Assembly: GCF_003268635.1 (NCBI RefSeq)
Contig: NZ_CP029639.1
Span: 538,501-602,500 of the forward strand
Length of the DNA: 64,000 bases
Source: Paenibacillus sp. DCT19
Lineage (GTDB): Bacteria; Bacillota; Bacilli; Paenibacillales; Paenibacillaceae
Direction of reading: 5' to 3'
Below the pieces are notes generated by a model. The model was given only the letters and a program-made list of their open reading frames with translations, searched no databases and was not told where the DNA came from. Numbering within the stretch: position 1 is the stretch's first letter; every line of letters starts with the position of its first letter. The position numbers and the translations under genes are program-made. Positions 1 to 10,068 of this stretch are shown here, piece after piece.

Positions 1-1167
1 AATGGAGGCATTCAACGATAGAAGCGTCGTCTGCTTCGCGATTTCCGAGACGTATCCAGTCATGGTGGTGATGCGCTCGGCGCTTTCCTCCAGTTCCAGT
101 ACCGTCTGTTCCACCTCAGACATCGCCAGACGATTCACTTCGGCGAGACGAAGTTGTTCGGCGATCGCCTTATTGCCTTCCTCAACGGTATTCAACACCT
201 CACGGCCATCTATAGCTGATTGGGAAGTAGCCTCCAGGTTGCTATTGAAGGTGTGCTGCATCTTGTCTACGACCATCACGGTTTCGCTCAAGTCCTCCGC
301 AATTTTCTGGCTGCCAATCGACAGCTCTTCGGTGGTACGAGAGACTTGCTGCACAATGGCCTGAGAAGTATCATTGCCACGATCAATATCCTGCGCCATT
401 TCATCAACACGGTTCCCGGCTGTACCAATAGATTGAATGATTCCGCGGATATTGCTGGTCATTAGGCGGAAGGAGCGACTGAGGTCATCAAGCTCGTCTT
501 TGCCTTTGGCTTCGGGTAATTGTCCGGTCAGGTCGCCGTCGGCAATTTGCCCTGCGGCGACTTTTAACGTACCGATACGTCTAGCGATCTGGCGTGAAGT
601 GTACATATTGAACAGCATGACCGCAACGAGCAATACGATGGCACCGCCGAGAGCGACCTGCCATGTTTGCTGAATGTTACGTTCCAGTTCAACAGTATAT
701 TGATCGTACCGTTCTCGGGTAATCTCATCCAACATATAGATGTCATTCTGTATACCTCGAACCCGTGTACTGTAGCGTTTGGCTTCCGCACTATTCATAC
801 TGCTCATCGCTTCAGTGGCACCTTGACTAAGTGTTGCTAATTTTGTTTGGATCGTCTGAATAAGTTCAAGCTGCTGATCCGTTTCTAGCAATCCATCCGT
901 AAGCTCCTGAATCATCGTTTGACCATCTTCAAGCAAACGGTTGACCGCATCCTGATTACCTGCCGTCATAGAGAACGAATAGACATCAAGCGCCTGTTGG
1001 ATCTGAATCTGATTGGCATTTAGTTCACTAACCTTGAGCATGGCAGGTACTAAATTTTGATTTTTAGCATTCATGCCAAGCAATTCCATAATGATATAAG
1101 CTACTAGCGCAAGGCATAGAAGTAGCGAGATTAGAGCGTTAAGTAATAGTTTTCCCTGTAATTTCAT
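1..1167 (-). CDS. Methyl-accepting chemotaxis protein (3' end outside window)
   Basis: Chemoreceptor that passes a ligand signal to CheW/CheA. The frame is open for 389 codons from ATG at 1167 to the window edge, so the C-terminus is missing. Visible parts are a membrane segment at about residues 8-30, a helical extracellular region of the four-helix-bundle kind, a second membrane segment near 171-189, a HAMP linker (about 190-245), and the start of the methyl-accepting coiled coil, ending in a QTTLLSLNASI-type motif typical of the signalling tip. GAGG lies just upstream of the start. It follows the BMP lipoprotein gene by 29 bp and probably shares its sigma-D-like promoter, so the lipoprotein may deliver its ligand to this receptor (inference). 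The short helical sensor would fit sensing through a partner protein. Confidence 0.93.
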   Translation of the reverse strand, partial: MKLQGKLLLNALISLLLCLALVAYIIMELLGMNAKNQNLVPAMLKVSELNANQIQIQQALDVYSFSMTAGNQDAVNRLLEDGQTMIQELTDGLLETDQQLELIQTIQTKLATLSQGATEAMSSMNSAEAKRYSTRVRGIQNDIYMLDEITRERYDQYTVELERNIQQTWQVALGGAIVLLVAVMLFNMYTSRQIARRIGTLKVAAGQIADGDLTGQLPEAKGKDELDDLSRSFRLMTSNIRGIIQSIGTAGNRVDEMAQDIDRGNDTSQAIVQQVSRTTEELSIGSQKIAEDLSETVMVVDKMQHTFNSNLEATSQSAIDGREVLNTVEEGNKAIAEQLRLAEVNRLAMSEVEQTVLELEESAERITTMTGYVSEIAKQTTLLSLNASI

Positions 1168-1196
1168 ATGTGCGTACCTCCTCGAATCCGCTTGAG

Positions 1197-2204
1197 TTAT
1201 TGATCCAGCTTAATTTTGATTTGACCGGATGAGATCTGAGTTTTCAGATCCTCGAAGGTTTGCTGCTCTTCATCACTGAGCGTGATATTATGTAGAGCGG
1301 TCAGGCCTACGGCGTTCTCAGCCAGCCCCTCGACAATTTCCTTTTGAGGGAAGGCGTGTTTATTTTGAATGAACGTGTGAACGGCATTGTAGATGGATAC
1401 ATCCACATTTTTCAACATCGATGTCAGAATCGCTTTTTCCGCCAAAAAGAATTGATCGGTATCTACGCCAATCGCGTGTTTCCCCAATTTCTGAATCTCC
1501 GTGAGTGCGCCGACCCCGGTTAAGCCAGCAGCCACATAGATTACATCAGCACCATTCTCCTGGATCAGTTGTGCAGCAAGTTCCTCACCCAGTTTGGCAT
1601 TTCCAAAGTCTCCAGCGTAAATAATATCTACCTTCGCATCCGGGTTGGCAGCGAGTACGCCTTGCTCGAATCCCTGCTCAAAATTGCGAAGCACAGGAAT
1701 CTCCATGCCGCCTAAGAAGCCAACATGATCTTCCGTGGTCGCCATCCCGGCAATAATGCCTGCGAGATAACTACCTTCTTCTGCCCGGAACGAGATGGAG
1801 GCAATGTTGGGCAGTTCGGACTGACTGTCAATCAGCAGGAATTGTCGATCAGGGTACTTCGTCGCTACTTTTTCCATATCGGCTTGAATGGTATCGCTAA
1901 GACCGATAATCAGGTCGAATTTGGCTTCGGCAAATTGTTCAAAGGAAGCTTCAGCAGTCAGCTTCTCATTAGGTTCACGATAGTCAAAGACAATGCTATT
2001 CTCATCCCTCGCTCGAACAAGCCCATCAAACGCAGCATCATTGAAGGAGCGATCCCCCAGACCAACTTCCGTCATCACGATGCCAACCTTCGTTCTGGCT
2101 TCCGTTGCCGTTGATGTAGGATTTGCTGAGCATGCTCCCAGAACGAACACCATTAGGATCAGAATCATGGTGAACCCTACGCGGGTGGTATGGTTTGTTT
2201 TCAT
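1197..2204 (-). CDS. BMP-family substrate-binding lipoprotein (PnrA/Med-like)
   Basis: Extracellular solute-binding lipoprotein of the basic membrane protein family, whose known members bind nucleosides (TmpC/PnrA) or act in regulation (Med). Start chosen at ATG 2204, because GAGGG sits 8 bases upstream and the signal peptide then begins MKTNHTT; in-frame ATGs further upstream lack a good site. The lipobox is VLGAC with Cys25. Family motifs include GLGDRSFNDAA near the N-terminus, FLGGMEIPVLRNFEQGF in the middle and IGVDTDQ later. The mature length is usual for the family. No ABC ATPase or permease genes lie nearby. Instead a chemoreceptor gene follows after 29 bp, so a role in chemotaxis rather than uptake is inferred. 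The ligand cannot be read from the sequence. Confidence 0.9.
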   Translation of the reverse strand: MKTNHTTRVGFTMILILMVFVLGACSANPTSTATEARTKVGIVMTEVGLGDRSFNDAAFDGLVRARDENSIVFDYREPNEKLTAEASFEQFAEAKFDLIIGLSDTIQADMEKVATKYPDRQFLLIDSQSELPNIASISFRAEEGSYLAGIIAGMATTEDHVGFLGGMEIPVLRNFEQGFEQGVLAANPDAKVDIIYAGDFGNAKLGEELAAQLIQENGADVIYVAAGLTGVGALTEIQKLGKHAIGVDTDQFFLAEKAILTSMLKNVDVSIYNAVHTFIQNKHAFPQKEIVEGLAENAVGLTALHNITLSDEEQQTFEDLKTQISSGQIKIKLDQ

Positions 2205-2332
2205 GTGTGATACCCTCATTTCTGTCATGACAAAGTTTGATTGTAGTGTCTTTTTGCAATACATTGGAAAAAGATCTAACCGAGAGATATTGCGGATAAA
2301 ATAATATAGGTAGGGAGTATTTCCCCTTATCT

Positions 2333-2360
2333 ATATCGGATAGAGATGCACTGTGTTTTA
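2333..2360 (-). promoter_or_regulatory. Sigma-D-like (motility) promoter for the BMP-MCP operon
   Basis: On the minus strand TAAA (2360-2357) is followed after 16 bases by TCCGATAT (2340-2333), 7 of 8 positions of the Bacillus sigma-D -10 consensus GCCGATAT. It lies 129 bp upstream of the lipoprotein start. The same arrangement occurs before the two other chemotaxis genes here. Confidence 0.65.
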
Positions 2361-2433
2361 TGGTATGTACTGAAAATTTACGAAAATATAACCTAATTTC
2401 ATGAATTAAACATTTGATTTACATTTCTTGACG

Positions 2434-2447
2434 TAACCATATGGTTA
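2434..2447. promoter_or_regulatory. Perfect 14-bp palindrome, possible operator
   Basis: TAACCATATGGTTA is a perfect palindrome in AT-rich DNA upstream of the sigma-D-like promoter. No regulator gene is adjacent, so its role is unknown. Confidence 0.3.
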
Positions 2448-2480
2448 TACGCTTATACAAGTTGTTTGCTGATGTAAAAC

Positions 2481-2590
2481 TAGGGAGTGTCTTACATCTC
2501 ATTTAAGGATATCTTCCGCCACCAGTTGGCTGCTTGCTGCGTCACGTTCTCTAGACTTAACCCGATATGCTTGCAAAATAGTTTCTTACC
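2481..2590. repeat. Degenerate left part of the TAGGGCGTGTCT element
   Basis: Starts TAGGGAGTGTCT and keeps blocks such as GCTGCGTCAC and a TTTCTT-like end that align by eye with the intact element at 44470-44633. The right inverted end is missing. It directly abuts the next repeat at 2595. Confidence 0.55.
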
Positions 2591-2594
2591 TGTA

Positions 2595-2778
2595 AGAGGT
2601 TGTTCAAAAAGTCCGCTTTTGATTACGATGGATGCCTGAAGGCATCTCAGCATCGAAGATGAAATTCAGCCGAAATGTCCGTTGCTCACGTAGTTTTGCC
2701 TACGCTCCGCTACTCCATTTCTATCTTCATTCCATCTTCTCGGTACTGAAAACCGACCTTTTTGAACACGCACTGTAA
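2595..2778. repeat. GTTCAAAAAG inverted-repeat element, long copy
   Basis: The left end AGAGGTTGTTCAAAAAGTCC and the right end CCTTTTTGAACACGCACT carry a perfect 10-bp inverted pair (GTTCAAAAAG / CTTTTTGAAC) about 160 bp apart. Two much shorter copies with the same ends lie at 49784-49831 and 50875-50923. There is no coding capacity, so this is a MITE-like or REP-like non-autonomous repeat. Confidence 0.75.
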
Positions 2779-2833
2779 CGTAATTCAGACAAAATATGCT
2801 CCTTTCGGAGTGATAAGAGACACTACAGGAAAA

Positions 2834-2876
2834 CGAAAAAAACCAAGCAGAGATCATATGAATCATCTCTACTTGG
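2834..2876 (-). terminator. Rho-independent terminator after the gamma-glutamyltransferase
   Basis: On the minus strand the arms CCAAGTAGAGAT and ATCTCTGCTTGG are separated by about 10 bases and followed by seven T residues. It lies roughly 100 bp past the gene's stop. Confidence 0.8.
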
Positions 2877-2977
2877 CTCTGATTGACAGTTTGCCTTATG
2901 AATATGATGTGCCAGTTCATTACTCATATTCATCCATCCTGCATCACGAGCACACCGAATGATCGACGCAAGGTTTA

Positions 2978-4587
2978 CTACCATGCGGCAATGGTGCCAT
3001 CTGCTCGACTTTCCGTTCCTCCGCATAATACCCCATTGTCAAGGTTACGCCAGATGATCTGACCGCGACCGAACTGGGACGGATCGACCTGCACCTGGAT
3101 ATCATGCCCTTTACGGGCGAGTGCTTGTGCAATATGCTGCGGGAAGTCTGGTTCTACAAGAATGGTTTTGGCCTTGATCCACTGCCAGCGAGGGGAATCC
3201 AGTGCGGCCTGCGGATTCAGATGATAGTCGACTGTGTTCATCACAACCTGCACATGACCCTGCGGCTGCATGAACCCACCCATGACCCCAAATGGCCCAA
3301 CCGCTTCGTTGCCCCGCGTGAGAAAGCCCGGAATAATCGTGTGATACGTTCGTTTTCCAGGCTCTAGTGCATTGGCATGGCTCGCATCCAGCGAGAAATT
3401 ATGTCCGCGATTTTGCAGCGCAATGCCTGTACCCGGTACAACGAGTCCGGAGCCAAAGCCCATGTAGTTACTCTGAATAAAGGAAACCATATTGCCTTCA
3501 CCATCGGCTGTCGCGAGGTATACCGTTCCGCTTGCGCGTGGATCACCTGCTTCCGGTGCACGTGCTGTATCACCAATGAGCTTGCGCCGTTCTTCCGCAT
3601 AGGCTTCAGACAACAGCTCATCCACCGTTACGTCCATTTTACGTTCTTCCGTAATGTACTTCTCTCCATCGGCAAAAGCCAGCTTCATCGCTTCGAGCTG
3701 TCGATGATAACCGAGAACGGATTCCTTCTCGTCAAAATCATAACCCTTCAACAGATTGAGCGCAGCGAGGGCAATCAATCCCTGACCATTCGGTGGAATC
3801 TCCCATACATCATATCCCCGATAGGAGACCGAGATTGGATCAACCCACTCTGGCTTGAACGCCGCGAGATCCTCTTTTGTCAGATAGCCACCATGCTCTG
3901 CTATAAAGTTATGGATGCGCTCGGCCAGTTCTCCTTCATAAAAGTCTCGCGCTTCGCTCTCGCCAATTCGGCGCAACGTTGCCGCATGATCCGGCGAGCG
4001 CCACAATTCGCCAGCGGCGGGCACGCGCCCGTCCGGTGCAAATGTCTCAAACCACGCACGCCCTGCCTCGGCATTCCCCTGGCGTGCATAGATGTCGGCT
4101 GCCCGTGCCCAGTGGCGGGCCAGCCCTGGCGCAAGCGGATAACCTTCCTCCGCATAGCGGATGGCAGGTTCCAGCGCTTCCGCCAGCGTGAGCCGTCCGA
4201 AACGACGGCTCAGCTGAGCCCAACCCGCCGGTGCGCCAGGCACCGTCACCGGAATAACCCCAGCTTCGGCATCTCCGTATGGCCTGCCGCTTGAAGCGCC
4301 CCAATCGAAATGCTCTGAGGCGCAGGGCCACTGGCATTCAGGCCGTGCAGCTTGCCCTCTGTCCAGACGAGGGCAAAGGCATCGCCTCCAATGCCATTGG
4401 AGGTTGGCTCCAGCACGGTGAGTGCTGCCGCAGTTGCTATGGCGGCATCAATGGCATTGCCGCCTTTTTTCAATATCTCAAGACCAGCCTGTGCCGCGAG
4501 GGGCTGTGATGTGGCAACCATGCCTTGTTTGGCATAGACAGGTACACGGTAAGAGGGGAACGGTTGATAGAGTGGATCAAAATGCAT
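2978..4587 (-). pseudogene. Gamma-glutamyltransferase, frameshifted (YwrD-like)
   Basis: Ntn-hydrolase that moves the gamma-glutamyl group of glutathione-like substrates. The N-terminal part (4587-4246) carries QAGLEILKKGGNAIDAAIA and GIGGDAF. The C-terminal part (ending at 2978) carries SGTVYLATADGEGNMVSFIQ, with the Thr expected to be the self-cleavage nucleophile, and later GVMGGFMQPQGH. The frame breaks in a four-C run at 4258-4261 (GGGG on the coding strand). Five G would join LG to VIPVTVPGAPAGW and give one protein of about 536 residues, the family's usual length. AAGGAG lies 10 bases before the ATG. No signal peptide is obvious, unlike the secreted GGT class. As given, the product would stop after 113 residues. 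An assembly error is as likely as a real mutation. Confidence 0.88.
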
Positions 4588-4820
4588 CAGACGTCAGCTC
4601 CTTGTCACAAGATGTCATGTTCCGGTATTACCGAATAATCACTCCTAACCCTCTTCGCAACGGAACATGGGATATCCTGCTAATGGAGCCAAATTCACTC
4701 TGACATCAACGTTACAGCGTGCCAGAAGTACACAGCTGTAGCCTGTTCGATGCACACAACCAAAAGCTGTGCAACGCGCATAGCTCCCATCACGCATTAC
4801 ACAGCTTCTATCAGATTGTC

Positions 4821-5720
4821 TTATGTGGTTACCATATCGCCGCCGTTCACATGAATGCACTCGCCTGTGACATAGGAGGAATCCCGGGATGCAAGGTAGA
4901 CATAGGCAGCCGCAAGCTCGTAGGGCTGACCAGCCCGACCCAGCGGTGTATCTGTCCCAAATACCTGCACATCTTCAGCAGAGAAGCTGGCAGGAATGAG
5001 TGGTGTCCAGATTGGCCCCGGGGCAACTGAGTTTACCCGAATCCCCTGCGCGGCGAGCGATTGAGAGAGTACACGGGTCAGTGAGACGACAGCACCTTTG
5101 GTGGAAGAGTAGTCAATTAACTGCACGTTACCTTTGTACGCTGTGATGGAAGCTGTATTAATGATCGATGCGCCTTTACATAGATGGGGGAGAGCCGCTT
5201 GAATCAGAAAGAAATAGGCAAACACATTCGTTTGAAATGTGTGGTAGAGCTGTTCTTCTGTAATATCGACAATGCTAGGCTGTACATACTGCACCCCATG
5301 GTTATTGACCAAAATATCAATTTTTCCGAACGTTTCCATCGTTGTGCGAATAACCGCTTCGCAGTTCTTTTTTAGCCTGAGATCAATCTCAATCAGCAGA
5401 CACCGCTGTCCCAATTCCTCAATTCGTACACGGGTCCTCTCGGCGTCGGTTCGTTCATATAGATAAGCAATGGCTATGTCTGCACCTTCTTTGGCAAAAG
5501 CAATAGCTGCCGCTCTTCCAATCCCACTATCGCCCCCCGTAATAATAGCCACCTTGCCTTCTAATTTGCAGCTGCCAATATAAGCGGGATCTTCGCTGAT
5601 CGGTTCGGGTACCATTAAGGTTTCGAGACCGGGCTGTTGATCCTGATGCTGGGGTGGAAAAGCTAGCTTTTGTTCCTTGCACACCGTTTTCTCACCATAA
5701 AAAGGATAGACGGGATTCAT
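4821..5720 (-). CDS. SDR family oxidoreductase (general-stress type)
   Basis: Classical short-chain dehydrogenase/reductase of about 299 residues, resembling the YhdF/YhxC/YdaD group of Bacillus, in which a 45-50 residue N-terminal arm precedes the Rossmann core. Visible are TGGDSGIGRA (cofactor loop), NNHGVQ (variant of NNAG), NTASITAYKG (catalytic Ser region), YSSTK (catalytic Tyr and Lys) and PGPIWTPL near the C-terminus. Start set at ATG 5720, because GAGGAGG lies 10 bases upstream; the frame stays open further upstream but without a site. It stands alone between the glutamyltransferase and the divergent fosB-like gene. The substrate is unknown, probably a sugar or aldehyde alcohol (inference from family). 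Confidence 0.9.
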   Translation of the reverse strand: MNPVYPFYGEKTVCKEQKLAFPPQHQDQQPGLETLMVPEPISEDPAYIGSCKLEGKVAIITGGDSGIGRAAAIAFAKEGADIAIAYLYERTDAERTRVRIEELGQRCLLIEIDLRLKKNCEAVIRTTMETFGKIDILVNNHGVQYVQPSIVDITEEQLYHTFQTNVFAYFFLIQAALPHLCKGASIINTASITAYKGNVQLIDYSSTKGAVVSLTRVLSQSLAAQGIRVNSVAPGPIWTPLIPASFSAEDVQVFGTDTPLGRAGQPYELAAAYVYLASRDSSYVTGECIHVNGGDMVTT

Positions 5721-5918
5721 GAAAGCACATCCTCCTCGAACGTTCATTGATACGGATAACCTATGCATTCGCCCAGAAGAAGGTGCGGTATTCATCAGGA
5801 ATCATTTGTTTTTTGCATGCGGAATATACCATAATAAGGATATACAATTATTCCATGTAGCTCCGTAAATGAAGTGTAAGATGAGATGTTGATCATACGA
5901 TGGAGGTGTCAGGTGTCA

Positions 5919-6341
5919 ATGAACATTCAAGGGATTAACCATCTGTGCTTTTCTGTATCCAATCTCGAAAAGTCCATCACATTCTATGAGCGGGCGCTTG
6001 GTGCTCGCATTCAGGTGAAGGGACGTAAGCTAGCCTATTTTGAGCTGGCAGGTTTGTGGATCGCTTTGAATCAGGAAGATGTCATTCGCAATTATACGGA
6101 ACAAACGTATACACATATTGCTTTTACCGTTACAGAAGAGGATTTTGATGCATCTGTACAACAGCTGCGGGAAGCGGGTGCGAACATTTTACCAGGCAGA
6201 CCGAGGGATACGAAGGACGCATTGTCCGTTTATTTTACTGATCTCGATGGGCACCTGTTCGAACTGCACACCGGGAACCTGCAGCGTAGGCTGGAATATT
6301 ACCGTGAGGACAAACCACACATGACCTTTTATACGGAATAA
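5919..6341 (+). CDS. fosB: FosB-type metallothiol transferase (fosfomycin resistance)
   Basis: Glyoxalase-fold enzyme that opens the fosfomycin epoxide by adding bacillithiol or L-cysteine, using a divalent metal. It has about 140 residues. Expected metal ligands are visible: His in GINHLCF near residue 8, His in YTHIAF, and Glu in GHLFELHTG. The family signature [10 protein letters not shown] ends the protein, and [17 protein letters not shown] matches the core. GGAGG lies 12 bases before the ATG at 5919. An in-frame GTG at 5913 has better spacing to that site and could be the true start. Monocistronic, divergent from the SDR gene. Such chromosomal copies are common in soil Bacillota and give intrinsic resistance (established knowledge of the family). 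Confidence 0.92.
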   Translation: MNIQGINHLCFSVSNLEKSITFYERALGARIQVKGRKLAYFELAGLWIALNQEDVIRNYTEQTYTHIAFTVTEEDFDASVQQLREAGANILPGRPRDTKDALSVYFTDLDGHLFELHTGNLQRRLEYYREDKPHMTFYTE

Positions 6342-6600
6342 TTGAACGTCCAACACTTAAGTTCCAACACTCAAGTAGGATCTCATTTACAACTTGGTAA
6401 AGACATATAAAGATTACGTATAGAAAAGTTGGATTGAAAATAGCTTACACATCTCTTGTGTAAGTCATAGGTCACCTATAATATGGATTTAACCACCTTA
6501 TTTTACCACTGTTAGATATTTTCCATTCCACAATAAACGAGTTGCCATGTCAATGTCCGATCTCAATCTCAATGTGTAAACATTCTCAAGGAGGTTTCTC

Positions 6601-8410
6601 ATGATTGAATTTCCTAAACCAGATGTAGAGCAGTATTTTCAATCCTACCGGATAAGTCATTTTGCCGTATCGAGTGATGAGACACGTTTGTTTTTTGATA
6701 GCAACTTGAATGGTCAGCCCAATATTTGGGCGATGGATCTGCCGGGAGGGTTTCCTTATCCGCTGACATACTTGAATCAGAGCAGCATGTTTATTAAGCC
6801 CGACCCACTGGGGCGTTATATCTTAACTGCATTTGATCGTGATGGCAACGAGAGTTATCACTTATATGCCATTCCGCCAGAGGGCGGGGTACCGAAGCCG
6901 ATAGTACCTGCAGAGCCGAATGACCGCTGTTACTTTGCTCATCTATCCGAAGATGGGGAGCGTCTGTACTATTTTACGAGTGCTGGCAATCCGAATTATC
7001 TGAATTCTCGTCGTCTTGATCTTGCTACGGGTGAGGATGTATTGCTCCATAGCGGGGAAGAGGTGTCCAACAGCTTGGCTGCGGTGAGTCCAGATGAGAA
7101 GAGCTTTGTCATTGTGAAAATGTACTCGAATACATATCAGACAGCGCATCTGCATCGAGATGGTGAGATCGAGGACATTTTACCTGTGTCAGAGCGGCAG
7201 AGTCAGGTACCTTTTGTCATCTATGTGGATGATAAACGTCTATTGATGCTCACCAATGATAACGAGGCGTATTCCTATATTGCGGAGTATGATCTAGATA
7301 CTCGTGAATTCCGTCCGGTAGTTAAAATCGAAGGTGAAGATGTTGAGAGATTTCGTTGGCACAAAGAAACCGAAACGTTATATCTATGGACACTTACGGG
7401 CACGGAGAACCGGATGTACATCCTGGGCAAACAGGACGCTACGCCTCGGCGGGTGGACATGCCTTTAGATACGATTGCGCAGGCGACCGTGAGCCAATCA
7501 GGTAATCTGTATATCCTTGGACGTGGAGCTATTCAGCCACATAACATTTATCGATTGCCTGCGGGCAGCAACTCATGGGAACCCCTGACGAATAATCGGG
7601 TGACTGGGCTGAGTCCTGATGATCTGGTATATCCAGACGTGATCCGCTATAACTCGTATGATGGGCTGGAGATTGAAGCCCTGTTGTTTAAATCCAAGGC
7701 AGAGCTGGCAAATGGATATACGGTATTTTGGCCGCACGGAGGGCCTCAAGCCTCGGAGTCGAAGTTTTTCCGTCCGATGTTCCAGATGATGTTAGCTCAG
7801 GGCTACCATATTTTTGCACCTAATTTCCGGGGAAGTTCCGGTTATGGAGCTGAATTCATCAAGATGGTGGAACGTGATTGGGGCGAAGGACCAAGACTGG
7901 ATTGTGTTGCTGGGATTCAGTGGTTGTTTGACCAGAACATCTCCTCACCAGATCGCCTGTTTGTTGTAGGTGGTAGTTACGGGGTTACATGACGTTGCTT
8001 CTCGCAGGTCGCCATCCGGAGCTGTTCCGAGCAGCCGTTGATATTTTTGGCCCAAGTAATCTGTTCACATTCCTGGAATCCGTCCCTGAGGATTGGAAAC
8101 CCGTGATGGAGAAGTGGTTAGGTGATGCCGAGCGTGACCGCGAACGGTTAACAAAAGATTCGCCAATTACCTATCTGGATCAGATGGTGAACCCAATGCT
8201 GGTTATCCAGGGAGCTAATGATCCTAGAGTCGTGAAGGCAGAGTCAGATCAGATCGTGGAGGCGCTGCAGCAGAAGGGTCTAGACGTCGAGTATCTGGTG
8301 TTGGACGATGAGGGCATGGCTTCTCTCGTAAAGAGAATGAGATTCTCGTGTATCGGCGCATGCTGGAATTCTTACAGAAACATCAGGAAGCCCCGGTACA
8401 GCAAGTTTAA
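6601..8410 (+). pseudogene. S9 family peptidase (prolyl oligopeptidase-like), two frameshifts
   Basis: Serine peptidase with an N-terminal beta-propeller (about residues 1-340, PDEKSF/SEDGERLYY-type blades) and a C-terminal alpha/beta-hydrolase domain, cytoplasmic by lack of a signal peptide. GGAGG lies 9 bases before the ATG. The frame is lost at a G4 run (7981-7984): one more G restores GGSYGGYMTLLLAG with the nucleophile Ser. It is lost again at G3 (8312-8314): one more G gives DEGHGFSRKENE with the catalytic His, and the stop then falls at 8408-8410, for about 603 residues. The Asp is in QGANDPRV. Without repair the first frame stops at 7992 and the second piece runs with a nonsense tail to 8498. 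Both breaks hit G-rich catalytic motifs. Confidence 0.9.
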
Positions 8411-8528
8411 TTCTGGACGGACTTGTACATTGGCAAGTAAACGTAACAGTACAAGTAAGAGTACAAGAGAAAGTAGAGAACAGGAGCAACACTTCTAACT
8501 TTAAGCTCCTAGCAAAATAGATCCATTT

Positions 8529-8575
8529 AAAAAACCGGCAGGACGTGAGAGTCTATCAACGTTCTGCCGGTTTTT
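8529..8575. terminator. Bidirectional terminator
   Basis: AAAACCGGCAG and CTGCCGGTTTT arms enclose a loop, with A residues before and T residues after, so it can end transcription from both the peptidase gene and the convergent phosphotransferase gene. Confidence 0.85.
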
Positions 8576-8638
8576 CACATTTATTTTTCCAGACCTAATA
8601 CTAACCATATTCTTCTGGTATATATACTATATTTTCAA

Positions 8639-9673
8639 TTAGTCCAGCAGGGCAATAACCGAGTCAATATACTGCTGTGCCCATGTGGCAAAAGGTAGAT
8701 CTGCATCCCAAGTGACTTGTTGAGTCGCTTTGGCTTCACCCCATACCAATATGCGCTGATATAGAAGATGGATTCGCAGGCGTTCAGCAAAATGCTGACA
8801 CCGTTTCACATCCTCAGCACAGATCAGCTGTCGGTAAGTACATAGAAAGCTTTGAGCTAGCTCAGGCTTACGATGGCGAAGATACATAGCCGTTATTTTG
8901 GTCAGATCGGCGGTGCCATCTCCAAAATACGAAGTCGTAAAATCGAATAAACCACTAATCTGCCATGCATAAGGCGCCTCCTGCTGCTTCTCCATGACCA
9001 AATTCTCGGACTTATAATCACCCATGACAAAACTATAGACCGACATGGCTTCAAAAGCAGACCTAGCCTGACTTAGCTGCTCGTCCACCCAGTGTATATC
9101 CTCATCGGTAATTCTAGAATATTGGGTAGCATCCTGTAACCAGTAATCAATCGCGCCATATAACCAGTCCGAATACGTTCCTGCAAAAGGTACAATTCGC
9201 TCAGCTACCGGATCATACTCCCCTGCATTTGGCACCTTCCAGTGATGGAGTTCGGCGAGTGTATGTGCCAGCATCCTGGCAATCTGCCTTTCCTCGTCTG
9301 GATTCAGCGATGCTTGCAAGGCAGGATCATGCAGATGCTGTCCCGGTAATTCTGGCATAATGGCATAACTCCAACCGAGAAGTTCTGTCTCCTCATGAAT
9401 CTGATAGGGGATAGGGACAGGAATAGTAGTGTGCTCTGCTAGCTGCTCTACGAAAAACTGTTCTTCCTGAAGCTGTCCGTTATATAACGGATTGCCTTTG
9501 AGGATATACTCACCCTGAGAAGTGTGGATATGCAATGTCTGTCCCATAACCCCTTCAGCCGTTCGGCGATAATGGATGAGTGTGCCGAGGTTGAGGTAGT
9601 CTAGCGCCTTCTGTAAATCCTTCTCTGCTATTTCTCCAAGTAAATTGGTGGCAAAATAAATACGAGTTGTCAT
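8639..9673 (-). CDS. APH-family phosphotransferase
   Basis: Kinase-fold protein of 344 residues related to aminoglycoside phosphotransferase/choline kinase (PF01636). Seen are the lid/lobe region with GEYILKGNP (possible ATP-site Lys), the catalytic-loop motif SFVMGDYKSENLV (Asp and Asn in GD-x4-N), and GLFDFTTSYFGDG as the metal-binding Asp segment. HGD, usual at the catalytic loop, is MGD here. AGGAGG precedes the ATG by 6 bases. It is the last gene of an operon with the Imm51-like gene (20 bp upstream) and the TPR-SUKH gene. The substrate is unknown. Resistance to an antibiotic is possible but not supported by specific residues; a housekeeping or immunity-linked role is equally open. Confidence 0.82.
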   Translation of the reverse strand: MTTRIYFATNLLGEIAEKDLQKALDYLNLGTLIHYRRTAEGVMGQTLHIHTSQGEYILKGNPLYNGQLQEEQFFVEQLAEHTTIPVPIPYQIHEETELLGWSYAIMPELPGQHLHDPALQASLNPDEERQIARMLAHTLAELHHWKVPNAGEYDPVAERIVPFAGTYSDWLYGAIDYWLQDATQYSRITDEDIHWVDEQLSQARSAFEAMSVYSFVMGDYKSENLVMEKQQEAPYAWQISGLFDFTTSYFGDGTADLTKITAMYLRHRKPELAQSFLCTYRQLICAEDVKRCQHFAERLRIHLLYQRILVWGEAKATQQVTWDADLPFATWAQQYIDSVIALLD

Positions 9674-9693
9674 AGAAACCTCCTGACTACTCC

Positions 9694-10044
9694 TTAGTCC
9701 AATTCAGCTCTGGAGAACAGGTCATGAATGAGATCATGCTGTTCACAGGCCTGTTTGAACCCTCGGGTGAACGTTATAAGTGCATCCTTGTTATCCGAGT
9801 AGACACAGAACATGTCGGCTTCAGGATCAAAATGAATTACAGCTACTAACTCGGGCATTTTTTCTTCGAGAAACACGGCTGCAAGGGAAGCCCAATCGTA
9901 ACCATTGCCCTCAAACCCTTCGTCGGCACGTGATTCAAAGACTTCTTGCTTATACGTACCTACATTCAAAATAACAGAATAGGAACCCGTCTGTGCATCA
10001 ATAAATATAAACGGTGCAAGTTCTTCTTTTAGTGTCGATGGCAT
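9694..10044 (-). CDS. Imm51 family immunity-like protein
   Basis: Small cytoplasmic protein of 116 residues that resembles the Imm51 family, predicted immunity proteins against polymorphic toxins. The recognisable blocks are PFIFIDAQTGSYSVILNVGT near the start, FEGNGYDWASLA in the middle, and PEADMFCVYSDN before a DLFSRAELD end. AAGGAGG lies 8 bases upstream. It sits between the TPR-SUKH gene (24 bp upstream) and the phosphotransferase (20 bp downstream). No toxin gene, WXG or RHS protein is visible in the window, so it would be an orphan immunity gene (inference). Confidence 0.8.
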   Translation of the reverse strand: MPSTLKEELAPFIFIDAQTGSYSVILNVGTYKQEVFESRADEGFEGNGYDWASLAAVFLEEKMPELVAVIHFDPEADMFCVYSDNKDALITFTRGFKQACEQHDLIHDLFSRAELD

Positions 10045-10068
10045 TAGCTGCCCCTCCTTGGAAATAGG

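Noticed and set aside
3377..4294. 305-codon plus-strand open frame opposite the gamma-glutamyltransferase gene
   Set aside because: Antisense shadow of a conserved enzyme. The translation has no domain-like pattern and no ribosome site.
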